From Asterochloris sp. CNOR1 (lineage: Eukaryota > Chlorophyta > Trebouxiophyceae > Trebouxiales > Trebouxiaceae): a stretch of 64,000 nt of DNA. A program made the translations under genes and the position numbers. The stretch covers positions 1,488,001 through 1,552,000 of the forward strand of contig OZ017750.1 of assembly GCA_963969365.1 (NCBI GenBank), given 5' to 3'. Shown here in pieces: positions 45,984 through 57,447 of the stretch (position 1 is its first letter; each line of letters begins with the position of its first letter). A model generated the notes under the pieces. It made no database searches. It saw only the letters and a program-made list of their open reading frames with translations, and had not been told where the DNA came from.

Positions 45984-48900
45984 ATGACTGGCAGCCCTTT
46001 TATTTGGCACAGATCGAAAAGTGAGCTGCCCCGTGTGACAGGCAGTGTCTTGAGATCCCCAAGGGTTTCACCAGCTCAGTCTGCAGTCTGGCAGCTTGAT
46101 GCGCAGGCCTACGTGCCAACTACAAGATGGTTAAGCACTTGCTTTCTTGCAGCTGGACCCCTAGATCTGGCCAACATGCAGGCTGTTGCTAGGGCAGACC
46201 TCAAACACCCAGATGCCATTGCCTGTTGTCTCTTCCTGGAGAGCCTGGTTCAGGAGCAGCTTGCAGCTGCTCAGCCTAACCTTGCAAAGCTCAGTATTGC
46301 ACTAGGAGCAGTGGAGGACTCTTTGACCTCTAGGAAGAATGCTGAGCAGTGGCCGCAGCAGCTGCCACAGCTTGTTGAGCACAATCTGGCAGTTGTGGAT
46401 AGCTGGATCGCTACTTTGGCAGGGAAGCTGGAGACTTTAGATAGCACCAGAGTGAGCTGCTCAAGTCATCTGCACTGAGACCCAGCATGGCTATCATGGC
46501 TTGCCTTGTGCTGCCCCATGTCAGGCAAAGGCTGCAACAGACTAGAGCTACACCCATCTGTAAGCCCAGTTTCCTTCTGCAGGCCAAGGTGAAACTGGTA
46601 GCTGATGCTGTTTGGGCCAAGCTCACCGGCGTGTTTGCCAAACACGTACTGCATGCTCAGGTGAAACTATATAGCATGATGCGCACGAGACCCGTCTGCA
46701 TCCTGCACCTTTTGCAGTTCTCCATGGAACTTGGATCCAGCTCTCAGGCCTGGCTGTGGTGGCTGCAGCATGTCTGGAGCTTTGCCCAACACCTCGCGGC
46801 CGGCAAGGGCAAGGGGAAGCGGCAGCTGGATTGTGCTGGTGTTGTCAGCACTGTACTGTCCACATGCCAGCGTCTGGCTGCCTGCCATGACCAGTGTGAT
46901 CTGGCGCAGCTGCAATTTCAGGTGGGCTGCAGACATCATTGTGTGGGTGCAGGCGTGCTACTAGCCTCAGCTGCGCAGTGGGTTAGACAGCTGCCGCTGA
47001 CAGCAGTCGCATCAACTTCTGCTCATTGCGGCAGTGGCCTGAACGGCTGGCATGAGTTGAGCTCAGCTCAGCAGCAGTGCCAGCAATGAGTTGCTTCCGT
47101 TTGGGCCGCAGGTGTCTGAGGACCACTGCTGGCTCAACATGTCTGCTGACGGCCAGCGGGAGGGCACCTGTGAGATCACCACAGACAATGCGCCCAAGCG
47201 AGCCCTGGCAGTGGAGGCAGCAGCCTGGGAAGGGTGGCTATACAGCGGCGGCCATGCAGTACTCTGCTCTCCCCAGGTCCGCTTTACCAGCCACCAACTG
47301 GTGACCCACTGGCTCATTGAGTCCCTTGGGAACATTGTCGGGCCCTGAGTCATCCTTGGTCATCTTGCTGCAGATCTGCATGCACATAACTGGCTGCTGA
47401 CATACCCTCTGAACTGCCAGCTTATGGCGGGCCTGCATGCTCATGCTCATGCTCAGCAGGCTGCTGAGCTCACAGCACGTCTGCATGCCCATGCTCGGCC
47501 GTCTGCTGAGCTGTTGGCTGGCCAGTCTGCTCATGCTCAGCCACTGAGCGTCCAGCAGACTGCCATAGCACCCGATACCCCCAAAATTGCACGGACAAGC
47601 TGTTGCTTCTGCTGCACTCAATGACCCCAATATTGCAGCTGGCAAGCTCCTGCAGCTGCTGCTGCAGATGACGATGGCCGCAATGGTGACTTCCTTGGAC
47701 CCAACCATTAATCACGGCCAGACATCGGGCACTGATAGCCACCAGCTGCGAGCGCTGCAGTTCTGGCTGCTGGATTGCATCTGGCGGCAGTGCCCCCAAG
47801 CCTTGTATCCGGCAGCACTAGATGCTTATGCAGACCTGCATGAGGTGGGCTCAGCTGAATACACCCAGTCCTGGCTGGCATGGGCCAGGGGTGCCTGCTG
47901 GCCACCCTGCTGCAAGGCGGTGCTGCAGCATGCAATGTGTAGCTGGTGACCATGGCTGTGGCTGCTTTTGTTTGGTTATCGCATGGGCAGGTGGCATGTG
48001 GGGACTGATGCAGCCGTCATATGCACCAGCTGATTGTGCACTCCTACATGAGGTGGCAGACCACAGGAAGCTCTGTTTTGCAGTGCTGGGGGCACTCCTG
48101 CTCTGCATGTTGTGCACTGAGCCAGAGCTTTTGGCCGGCCAGACGTGCATGGTGGGCCAAGGCCACACATCTGCTGCGCCACTGTGCATGGCGCATGCTG
48201 CATGAGGAGGCCTTCAGCATGTTCATCCGTGACACTCATGGACAATTACCTGGCTGCAGGTCTGGGAACAAGATGCGCTGGACGCGGCTGCTGAGCAAGG
48301 TGATCTGCAGAGCATCCGCAGCACCCTGAGCAGCTCTCCTGTGTCGGTGAGCTGGCTGCATCCTCATCGTATGCATTGGGCCCACTACATCGCTTAGCCG
48401 AGCCCCGGGGAGAGCTGCAGCTGCTTGCAGCAACAGCTCTGCTGCCTGTCTGCACAGGCTGCCTGAGCAGGGCATAAGATGTCTGCTGCCTGTCTGCAGA
48501 GGCTGTTTGAAGAGGCCAGTAAGTGCATGCCATTCCCTGCTGCCCAGCCATTCCTGTTCTACCCCTACAGGTGCGCCCTTAGACAATTGCCTTGTCTTCT
48601 GCTGCCGCATCTGCTGTCAGGGTGATCACAGACTCCATGCGTCTACAGCTACCAAGTTGGGTTCCATCTAAGACGAGCAACCTTCCTACGCTTCTCCCAA
48701 CTCCTAGCAGGTGACTGGCCTCCAGCAGCCTGCTCCATGCCAGGCATGTGGTCTGCACCACAACTGGAGCGGTGTCCGTCCCAGCCTTTTGATTTTTGAG
48801 GTTGAGCCTGTGGTGCAGAGCAGCATGACCACTCCTGGAAGACTGCCCAAGTCAGATCTCACCTTGAGGCAGCTCTGGGCAGCATGGGCACTGAGCAGGG

Positions 48901-49680
48901 GGCCGCCGTGCTGAGGCGTTACAGGCAAATGCCCTGCATCCTTCTCCAACATCAAGCCGCAATAATCTAGACGCAGCATGGTCATGCAACACAGTCTGAC
49001 TCTTCCCCTCCCTGCCTCAGGTGGCACGCTACCAATGAAGAGCTGTACAAGGATATGGAGGGTACTCTAGAGAAGCTCTGTGAACTGGCCACGTGGCTGC
49101 AGCAGCACCATCCTGTGCAGCCAGCAGATCTTGATAGCAGGCAGTCGCAAAACCCAGTGTTAGGCTCCCGGAGCGCTGACGTGATCACAGGTTCAGTACT
49201 GCTAGGCGCCAAGCAGTTTCCACTTGGCACAGCACCAGAAGGCAGTGCTGCAGCTGAGGCTAGGAATGGCAGCATGCAAAGCCAGCCAGGGCTGAGCCCA
49301 GTGACTTTGCTGGCCCTCAGGACTCTGCTGGAGTTCTTTGATGGCTGCTGCTGTTATTTTAGAGGCCGTACCAGGCCCTCAGCCTGGGTGTCGCACCTGC
49401 TGAAGGCACTGAAAGCATTTGATGCGCCAACTAGGGAATGTGTTGCAGCCACTACACAGGTAGGATCTTGTTCAAGGTCAAAAAGAGCAGTACTCTCTGA
49501 CTGCTTACTATGTGTCCAGACCAACAGGCTGCGTTGGCCCTGCAGGTGCACAGCGAGCTCATGCAGCAGGCAAAGGAGTACTGGGGCCCGCTTAAGGCGC
49601 CTGCATTGCGCAGCCTCTTTGAAACACCAGAGCTGCAGGACAGCAATGAGAACAGATTCTTGAAGCGTCCGCGCAGGTGA
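45984..49680 (+). CDS. large helical protein, unrecognised
   Basis: Exons that close in phase are 45984-46020, 46153-46451, 46583-46660, 46718-46921, 47112-47276, 47668-47844, then after a gap of unresolved structure 49021-49459 and 49546-49680. The protein is mostly amphipathic helix with many Leu, Ala, Gln and Trp, like HEAT or TPR solenoids (for example LPQLVEHNLAVVDSWIATLAG, QFWLLDCIWRQCPQALYPAA). Conserved-looking blocks are GTCEITTDNAPKRALAVE with AAAWEGWLYSGGHAVLC, and EELYKDMEGTLEKLCELATW. The C-terminus is basic (FLKRPRR), possibly a nuclear signal. I do not recognise the family. Exons between 47844 and 49021 are probably missing from this model. The stop at 49678 could instead be a donor joining the next gene in frame. 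Confidence 0.5.
47400..47545 (+). repeat. irregular short repeats in an intron
   Basis: Words such as CATGCTCATGCTCATGCTCAG, CATGCCCATGCTCGGCCG and CTGCTGAGCT recur several times in this intronic stretch. No clean unit or period is apparent. Confidence 0.5.
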
Positions 49681-49759
49681 ACAGCCATTCAGGTCTGTAC
49701 CCCACATTTCGATATCTCATCTTCCCTTCATCTGAAGATCCAGGGCAACGAAGTGCCCA

Positions 49760-52700
49760 ATGCTGATTGGGGAAGCTGTCGCAGAGCTGCAAGATGCTCA
49801 TGGTGATCGTTCCTCCCAGGCAAGACTAAGCCCTTGCAGGGCAAATCGTCCAGTTGGCTGGTCATACTGCAGAGGCAGGGGACCAAAACATGCTACAGAC
49901 CCTAAACAGCAGCAGCAGCTTGAGGCAGCTGTCTATTTGCTACCTGCAAGCAGCTGCCAGCAGCTTGTCACATCCCTGCAGCCCTTGGCAATGCTGGTGG
50001 TCGTGTGCAGGCTGGTGCTTCCAATCGCAGGGCTACCCCTGCCATCTGAGCAACATTCATGTCTGATTGCACTTCTGGTCTCCCCAGACTGTGAATGTGA
50101 CGTATCCCAGTCTTGCAGACGTCCAAGCACCCTGCTACCTTGGTAACCAGCAAACAAACGCATTATGCAGAACATATCTCAGGCAGTTATCAAGAATCAG
50201 GCCCCTAAATGACGTTCCACCTGACGACTGCAATGCGTACCTTTTTGGTCACCTGGCTATCTGGGATCCTTCTGGGACAGAGAGCATGGTCAAACCATGG
50301 TTTGTCTCACCGACCGTGTTTAAGCGGGAGTTGAATACCAAATGTGAGTTCTCAATGCACACAGCCATGCCTCAACCACCCTCAATCCTCCTGTCTCTCT
50401 TGCAATTGCGTGAGAAGAAGCTCTCCAAGGTAAGCTCTTCTTCATGGCAAAGCTCAGATTGTTGAAAGCATTCTGACTGGCATCACCGCATGTAGGAGGA
50501 GGCAGAGAAGGAAGCAGGGAAGTACTGGACTGTGAAGGATGGCAGGCTGGCCATTCAAGCGCTGCGCAACAACAGGTGAGCCACGCATGCCCCGTGACGG
50601 CGATGCATCATTGCCAGCGCAGTGCGGCATGATGGGCCCACATGCTTTTCACCGGGCGCATGTGGGCAGATTGTGTATGGTAACGCCGCAAGCCCCTCTG
50701 CCAGCTCAGCATTTCTGGGCTGCAGGGGCGAGGGAATGCTGTACGATGCTGACCAAGCTGAGCACATGCGGACGTCCTGCAGAATGCTGCAGGTGGAGTG
50801 CCACTTTCGCGAGAGCGACTTGAAAGGCAAGCATGTCGCTGAGTCCCAGACTGCTTGTCGGTTGACTGACACATGTCAGGGACTGCCACGAGTGCTTGGC
50901 GGGAGAGCTGTCAGGCCGTGCTGCAACACTCAGCAGCAGGAGAGGGCGTTTTAAAACCCGCTGCCCCTGGGCCTGCAGGGCAGCCAGCGGCTGCAAACAG
51001 CGCACTGCACAGGCCACAGCTCTGCCCCAGCATTGGTCCAGTTGCGTGCCTCTTCAGGAGCTATGCCGTCAGGGCTGCTACCAGGCCTGGCAGCGATGCT
51101 CCTCCCGTGCCCACCTTTGACCACGGGGTGGGTCACCGTCTGCACCCGCTGTGATGTCCACTGACGCTCTGGCTAACACGTCTGGCGCCTTGCGCCTGCC
51201 AGCAGTGGCCCGGCGTGCTCATGCCCATAAACAATGCCAGCCTGTCACCCTCACCTGCAAAGTCGTGGCTGCCTTGGCACCAACGTTTCTGGATTGTGCT
51301 GTGGTTGAACAGCCTCCTGGAAACGTGCAGTCTATCTTACGGCACGACATCTGAAGCAAGTGCTGCCCTGCTGGCTTTGACGCAAACAGGCACCTGCAGA
51401 GCAGCTATCCACAGCACACCTGACAGCTTCCTCTTGTGGTGCTTGCTTCTCATAGCAATCGGCACCACACTTATGCTGCAGGTGGCAGGGCGTGCCTGGA
51501 TGAACACAGCGTCTGACCCAGTGGTGGGCCTGGCCGAAGTGGTGGCCATGCTGGAGGATTTTGAGGTTTGCCCCCAGCTGCTGCCCCGCAGCGACGTCAG
51601 GCTGGCCTTTGCAGCAGCTGTGGCATGCACACCAGGTACCTGTGCTGTTGGCTTGGCCTCCATCTGCAGCAAGCGACATGCATCTCTGGCATGTGTGCCG
51701 CCAGAAGGGACTGACAATTTTGCATTGAAGAGCACCGGGAGGCAGTGCTGGTTTGCAATGAGGGACAGGTGCCAACAGCCTTCCTGCTGCGTGCTATGTA
51801 TGGGGTCTGCGCCGCAGACCACTGAAGCAGTGCTGGCAGCTGCCGTGCAGATGCTCTGTCCCTTGGAAACAGCCACCCGCACAACATGCGCTGGCCGCAG
51901 TTCTGTGATCTGCTGGTGAGGGTGGCAGTGGCTTGCAGCCACTGTGACGGGCACAGGTGAGCGCCTGAAAATCTTCGAGCAGCAGGCTTTGAATTGCCTA
52001 CAGTGAGACAGCCAGCTTCAGCTTGATGGGGCTTTTGTCAACTGACTGTGCTGCAATGGCGCCTGATTGCGAGAGCCCCTTGTGGGGGTCAGCAGGCCCC
52101 TCTGGCAGCCAGGAGCTGGCGAACAATCTATATGCGCCCAGGCACAGCCAGCAGGGTCCCACCAAGTTTTGTGCCCTGTATGCGCCAAGCAGTCCACAAA
52201 ACGACCGGTGATGGTCTCTTCCTCCAACACCCTGCTTGCTTGCAGGCAGAGCAGGGCCCTGAGCGTTGAGTGTTTCATGCGTCACATGACCCTGGCTGCC
52301 TGCACCATCCCCCTTCTGGAGCGCATCGGGCGCCTGCAGCGCCTCGCCAAGCTGCACGGGCAGATGCAGAGCCAGCTGCAGTGGCAGCACGCCGCTGCCC
52401 AGGTGCGCCTCGCACGGCTTGGTTTCATAGAGAAGACTGTCCCTGCCGTTCGCGGCAGGGCAGCCAGACCTGACAGGTGCGCAGCAGATGTTGGTGTCGT
52501 GGGAGGGTTGGCAGCGACAGGGTCCTGCAGGACCTCGGTTGTGGTCGGGGCTCGATGTGATTGGGTTTCTGCCTGAGCAGGGATCCAGCCTGTGCAGTTG
52601 AGGTCATGCTCAAGATGCAGCATGTCCAGCTAATGCAACGGGAGACATGCAGGTCCTCACACCTGTCCACTTGCACGCTGGCCATGTTGGACAAGGAACA

Positions 52701-53969
52701 GCTTGCTATATTCTGCCGTGCAGCATACTAGAAACTGAGGTTCTGGTCAGCTGGGTGCAGGGGCAGCTGCAGGTGCAGCAGCCAGTGAGCAAGGCAGCTG
52801 TGCAGCCCGGGGACACTGTGCAGCATCAGCCCTCTATGCACCCGTCAGCTGACCAGCAGCTCACAGCAGGTGCAGATACGAACACAGCCGCTGCAGGGGC
52901 GCAGGAGCCTGCAGAAGGCGCAGAGGTGGTGCAGGCAGGTCAGCCCTGAGGTGGCCTCAGCCAGCCAGCCCTGCTCTGCACTCTTCTTGACTGCAGACCA
53001 GCCTTGATGCAGGGTGCTACTTCCTGCACAGCCTTCTGATGTGGTGTGATGTCACCCTACATAACGATGAATGTCTCCAAGTCCTGATGCAAGTGACACT
53101 TATACCTGCAGGTGGCGCAGCTTTGACAGAGCTCCTGCAGCTGCGGCGTGAGCCCTCAGACACGCAAAGGGTGCAAATCCCACGGCCCCCGGAGCTGGAG
53201 TGGCACCCAGCCTCGCCCCAGCCAGTCCCTGAGGCTCTGCTTCAGCAGCTGCTGCGACATGACACAGAGGCAGCAGTGCGTTCCCAGCACCCTCCCCTGT
53301 GGCGCCGCTTCAGTCGCCCTGTGCTCGACTTCGGGACGGCCATGGTTGGGGACCGGGTGCACCTGCGCATGCTCCTCTTCAACAGAGGTCAGCTGACAGG
53401 CTTGTGAGTCCTGTGCAGCTGACCTGCCACTTGCGGTTGGCCCCACATCATGGGACAGGGTGCACCTGCAGACGCACCTGTTCAGGTCAGCTGGCATCTC
53501 ACTCTCCCCCTGGGGTACAGAAGTTGATCGTGACCTTGCCGCCTTTCAATCCCGTCAGCAGAAGTCAGCCAGAAGATTTTGCCTTCAGCAGCTGGTCAGG
53601 CCTGCCATACAGGCTTTCCCACAGAGGGTGACCCTGGTGCGCGCCTTGTCTACCTGCGGCTTCAGCAGCCACACAGCGCGTTCGTCACCCCAGGCACTGA
53701 GCTCAGCTCAGGGGCCGCAACCTCATGCAGGTCTCAGGCAAGTAGAGCTGACCCTGGGGGTGCCACCAGACATGCCCTTCCTGACCTGCACCTTCAAGCC
53801 CAAGCCCCTGGTGCCCGGCATGCCGTACCTGGTGGACGTCACTGGCCGCTTTGACAGACCCGGAATCTGGTCAGGAAGGCTGACGCTGTCCATCAGGGAG
53901 AGCGGCGTCTTCGCCATCCATGAGGAGCAGAGCATCCCCGTGTCTGCCAAGGCAGTTGCCAGACCCTGA
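49760..53969 (+). CDS. ASH-domain protein of cilia-associated type
   Basis: Thirteen exons close in phase: 49760-49819, 50088-50429, 50496-50575, 50726-50826, 50979-51127, 51482-51635, 51851-51956, 52246-52476, 52581-52652, 52724-52938, 53112-53387, 53625-53693 and 53731-53969 (about 697 residues). The C-terminal 150 residues read like an ASH/MSP-type beta sandwich: VLDFGTAMVGDRVHLRMLLF, ARLVYLRLQQPHSAFVTPG, then PGMPYLVDVTGRF and SIPVSAKAV. Such domains occur in HYDIN, CFAP65, CFAP47, CFAP221 and other axonemal proteins. The middle is helical with basic-aromatic clusters (GRLQRLAKLHGQMQSQLQW), and residues 245-330 form a compact helical unit (SDPVVGLAEVVAMLEDFEV). I cannot assign an orthologue. 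Three introns use GC donors (49820, 50827, 53694). Confidence 0.6.
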
Positions 53970-54265
53970 CGGTGATCCAGCTGTTGTTGGAAGATGCAGC
54001 CCACTGCTGAGCCTTCATTTGCTCGTGCCGGGAGCTCTGCCAACAACAAGTGACGCATGCAGAGTGTGCTTCAACACAATGAACTGGTGCCAACTTGTCT
54101 CATGAACTTTCTGGACGATGCTGCTTGTACTGTGCTTCATTACACTCAGCACTGAGCACACCAGTCAGCACACCAGCCTCAGGTCTCCCTCTCTCTGTCA
54201 GTTCGCATGCCATGCTACCAGGCCTTGTTACAAGAGTCTCTCTGCAGTCTGCTGGCTGGCTGTCA

Positions 54266-55228
54266 TCAATCCTCCTTCCATCTGTTTGGACACTTGGTGC
54301 ACTGGTAGAACACAGTGGCTGGCTCGTCTGCTGACCTCATTTGAATCTCCTTGAAGAAGGCCCGGTTGTTCTGACACTTTTCACATTGTGCTACAGCGCA
54401 GGCAGATACAAGCTGTTTTGCACAGGCTGATTTGCTACACTCTACAGCTGCAGCACAGGAGAGCAAGGACGTGCTTGCAGCACTGTGCGCTGTGTGACAG
54501 CCACAGCAGGCAGGCCCGCATGAGTGCACAGTCAAGATGCTTGGACCGGTATCATGCTGTCCCAGTGCCAAGTTGTGAGCAGCCAGCTCAGCTCCTAGCC
54601 TGGAGTCCATGCTGCCACCTGCAGGGGTGAAGGCCCAGCAGGACGTGGGCTCAGCATGCAGTGCACAGAGCGCTGCAGGCTGGGCATGATGCAATTGCAC
54701 CTATCTTACATGAAGGCTGCACTGCTGCACTGCCATGCATGGGGCAGCTGTACATCCCGGCCGGCGCTGGCCTGCAGCATGACGCAAGCGCACCTTCGCA
54801 CTGAGAGGCACTGCTGAAATCCTGGTCGCTGCGCACATCTTCAACCTCCTTCTTCACCAAGCGAGCGGGCTGACTCATCTGCAAGCATTGGAGAGCAGCA
54901 CTGCGCACGCATTGCCTGAGCACAGAACTGGGGCACCTGCAGGCAAGCTGTGTATTGCAGTGGTGACCTAGATCACACACCCCGTGAGCATGATGGCGCA
55001 CACAGGTCCTGCCTGAGCACAAACATGAACATATCACGCAGCTCTCACTGTCTTGGTCATCTTGTAAACATAAGGACATGTGGGGCAGCTGCATCTGAGC
55101 CCTTCCTCCACCATCTCAACTGCAACAAGGCTTTACAGATTAGTATTTGAATTTCTTGGCTCAGGCAGCAGCTTGAGACACCCACCCTGCAGGAAGTTGC
55201 CACATGATGGGCAGTAAGTTATGGCCAT
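54266..55228 (-). CDS. RPC10: RNA polymerase III subunit RPC10 (C11/POLR3K)
   Basis: This subunit drives RNA cleavage, proofreading and termination by RNA polymerase III. Four minus-strand exons close in phase: 55186-55228, 55049-55119, 54794-54878 and 54266-54390, giving 107 residues (human 108). The N-terminal zinc ribbon has CPSC at residues 6-9 and CPTC at 26-29, followed by PYVYKMTKT. The C-terminal TFIIS-like ribbon has CEKC and CTKC, with the acidic hairpin MRSADEPATVFY carrying the catalytic Asp-Glu and the ending NRWKED. The P-A/M-T after DE and the NRW ending point to Pol III rather than Pol I or Pol II. Confidence 0.9.
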
Positions 55229-55332
55229 CCTTGATCGCCCTGCAGGCTCACTAGAGCTGCTGGGTCTGCTGCCTTTCTTGCGCAAGACGACAAGTTGACC
55301 TCTCCGCTTGTCTGAAGCGTTGCAGGCTTGCA
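55229..55332. promoter_or_regulatory. divergent promoter region, RPC10 and PBA1
   Basis: Only 104 bases separate the two start codons, so these two housekeeping genes share upstream DNA. No TATA box is visible. Confidence 0.45.
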
Positions 55333-57009
55333 ATGGACCGGCAGCATGAAGCATGGGAGCTGGCCACACCTCCTCACACAGGAACCACCATTGTGGCAGG
55401 TGCTGCCCTTGCCTGCCTGATGCAGCATCAGCAGAGCTGCCATGTGTGACACGGATCTATGTGCTTGCAGTTGCCTATGATGGAGGGGTGGTGCTGGGAT
55501 GCGACAGTCGTGTGAGCACTGGCGTCTATGTCAGCAACAGGGCGTCGGACAAAGTGACAGCATTGTCAGACTTTGCTTGGCTCCTCAGATCAGGCTCAGC
55601 TGCAGATACGCAGGCAGTTGCAGACTATGGTGGGTTTGACGCAGGCTCGCTGCCCTTGTTGAATACTGGCAAGCAGAGGGGCCAGCATCCTGATCATGGG
55701 GGTGTCTGCAGTGAGATACTTTGTACATCAGCACTCTTTAGAGCTGGCACATGAGCCTAAGATCAAGACAGTGGCACAGCTTGTTAAAACGGTGAGCCCC
55801 TTGCTGAGGGCAGCAGATCGGAACACACCTGAATGTCTGCTGCCCTCAGCCTGGCTCCAGCGGAGCGCAGCCAAAGCTGCACTGTCAGTAATCATTCAAG
55901 CTCTCTGTGGACGCACAACAATGCCCTGCAGTTCAACTATCAATATAAGCAACTCATCAGCGCTACCATTGTGGCAGGCTGGGACGAGTCAGAAGGCGGC
56001 CAGGTGAGCCACAATTCCCAAACCTTCAGCAATCACTTAACAGCAGGTCGCAGCCCGTCCTTACCCGGGTCGGTCAGCCGGCTGGGTGAGAGGGCTTGTC
56101 GTTGCCCTGCTGCACCACCAGAGTGTCTGACGTGCGACTAGCGGCTGTCGACTGCCTGCTGATATGGTCCTGCTCTAACCTGGGACATGCAGCCCAAGGC
56201 ACTCAGCTGCTGACTGCCTGTTTGCTCACTGCTTGTCTGTGTTTGACTGTCTGCCTGAACAGCCTGCCCATCGGCATCCAGGCCTGGGCTGACACAGTCA
56301 GGTGCAGACGCTGAATGGTGGGCTCTGCTGTGGCTGCAGGTGTGGGCATGCCCCATTGGCGGCACCCTGGTACAGGAAAGCTGGACTACAGATGGATCAG
56401 GCTCAACCTACATCTGGGGTTACCTGGACGAGAACTACAGGTGAGACCGCGCATGCGCAGCCAGGCACTCTAAGGCGGATTCCTCTTATGCCTCAACCAG
56501 CCGACTGTAAGCAAACGATCTTGTGGCTATCTGAGGCTAGCAGAGCCCCAGGCGGCTGGGCTGATGTGCATACCCTGGCTGCCTCAGCACTTCTCCAGCC
56601 CTGCTGGAACCTGCTGGCAGAGTGACTCCCAGGCAGGGTGAGCCCACATGTCAAAGCAGCTGCAGGTGCAGCATCTTTACTTCTGCTTCATCCCTGCCCC
56701 ACCAGCAGTGTGTGTCCAAGGGGCAAACAGGGCTGTAGGCGGCAGACTCCAAGCGGCAATGCACAGTTCACTGACCAGCTACATATCTGCTGCAGGGATG
56801 GGATGACACGGCAGGAGGCTGAGGAACTGGTGAAGACTGCTATTGCACTGGCCATGACCACAGACAGCAGCTCAGGCGGCGTTATCAGGCTTGTCACGGT
56901 GGACAAGTCTGGACCCAATCGGCAGCTCGTCAAGCCAGAGGACATGCCCACCTTTTGGGATGAGCTTGCACATGTGCAGGGCGGAGCAGTTGGCATGGTC
57001 ATGGCTTGA
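55333..57009 (+). CDS. PBA1: 20S proteasome subunit beta1 (PSMB6 type)
   Basis: Six exons close in phase: 55333-55399, 55471-55629, 55712-55791, 55932-56003, 56340-56440 and 56796-57009 (230 residues). A short propeptide ends HTG|TT, leaving Thr18 as the catalytic N-terminal Thr. [18 protein letters not shown] provides the conserved Asp, and DKVT the catalytic Lys. [23 protein letters not shown], the GGTLVQ segment and [22 protein letters not shown] are typical, as is [12 protein letters not shown]. Beta1 confers caspase-like cleavage. The C-terminal tail of about 30 residues (from about GPNRQLVK) is longer than usual and ends [10 protein letters not shown] frame covering 55833-55931 looks tempting but breaks the reading phase. 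Confidence 0.92.
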
Positions 57010-57447
57010 CATTTCTGACTGCCAATACCTTCATCACTGGCACATTTCATGAATTTGGCTCTCTGGAACACTTGAGAATCCTGGCTGGGAGCTATGATGG
57101 TCACATTGAGTGTCAAGGCTTGGCGATCTGTGGCTCTGCTGCCTTCATGCGGGCCTCCTGGTCTGCATGTGGTGGGTCCACCTGCAACAAATTGAGCAAG
57201 GTCGTCAACATGTATCGAGGGAAGCACAAAGCTGACTTCTTGGTGCAGGTAGATGCTCGGGCTGAAAATCAGCACGTCCACTGGAATGTGCTGCACTGGG
57301 GGCCATCAGACGCGAAATGCTGCTCTGATGAGTATGAACTCCTACCTGGAGCAGGACGGGAACATTGCTGCTGTTGCAGCTAAGGACTACCAAAGGGGTC
57401 GCCCTTGTTGGTGCACATGCACCTGCTGTTTATGAAAGTCAAGGCAC
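57010..57447. other. convergent intergenic region
   Basis: This stretch separates the stops of the PBA1 (+) and ZNG1 (-) genes. A 125-codon open frame starts at 57006 but has no family features. I treat the stretch as 3' UTRs. Confidence 0.4.

Noticed and set aside
47400-47545. CRISPR-like repetition of CATGCTC words
   Set aside because: Units are irregular and very short, there are no unique spacers, and the context is a eukaryotic intron.
55833-55931. Reading frame just upstream of PBA1 exon 4 that looks like an extension
   Set aside because: Including it breaks the phase; the acceptor at 55931 restores the beta1 pattern exactly.
57006-57383. 125-codon open frame after PBA1
   Set aside because: It starts inside the PBA1 stop region, has no recognisable motif and lies where a 3' UTR is expected.
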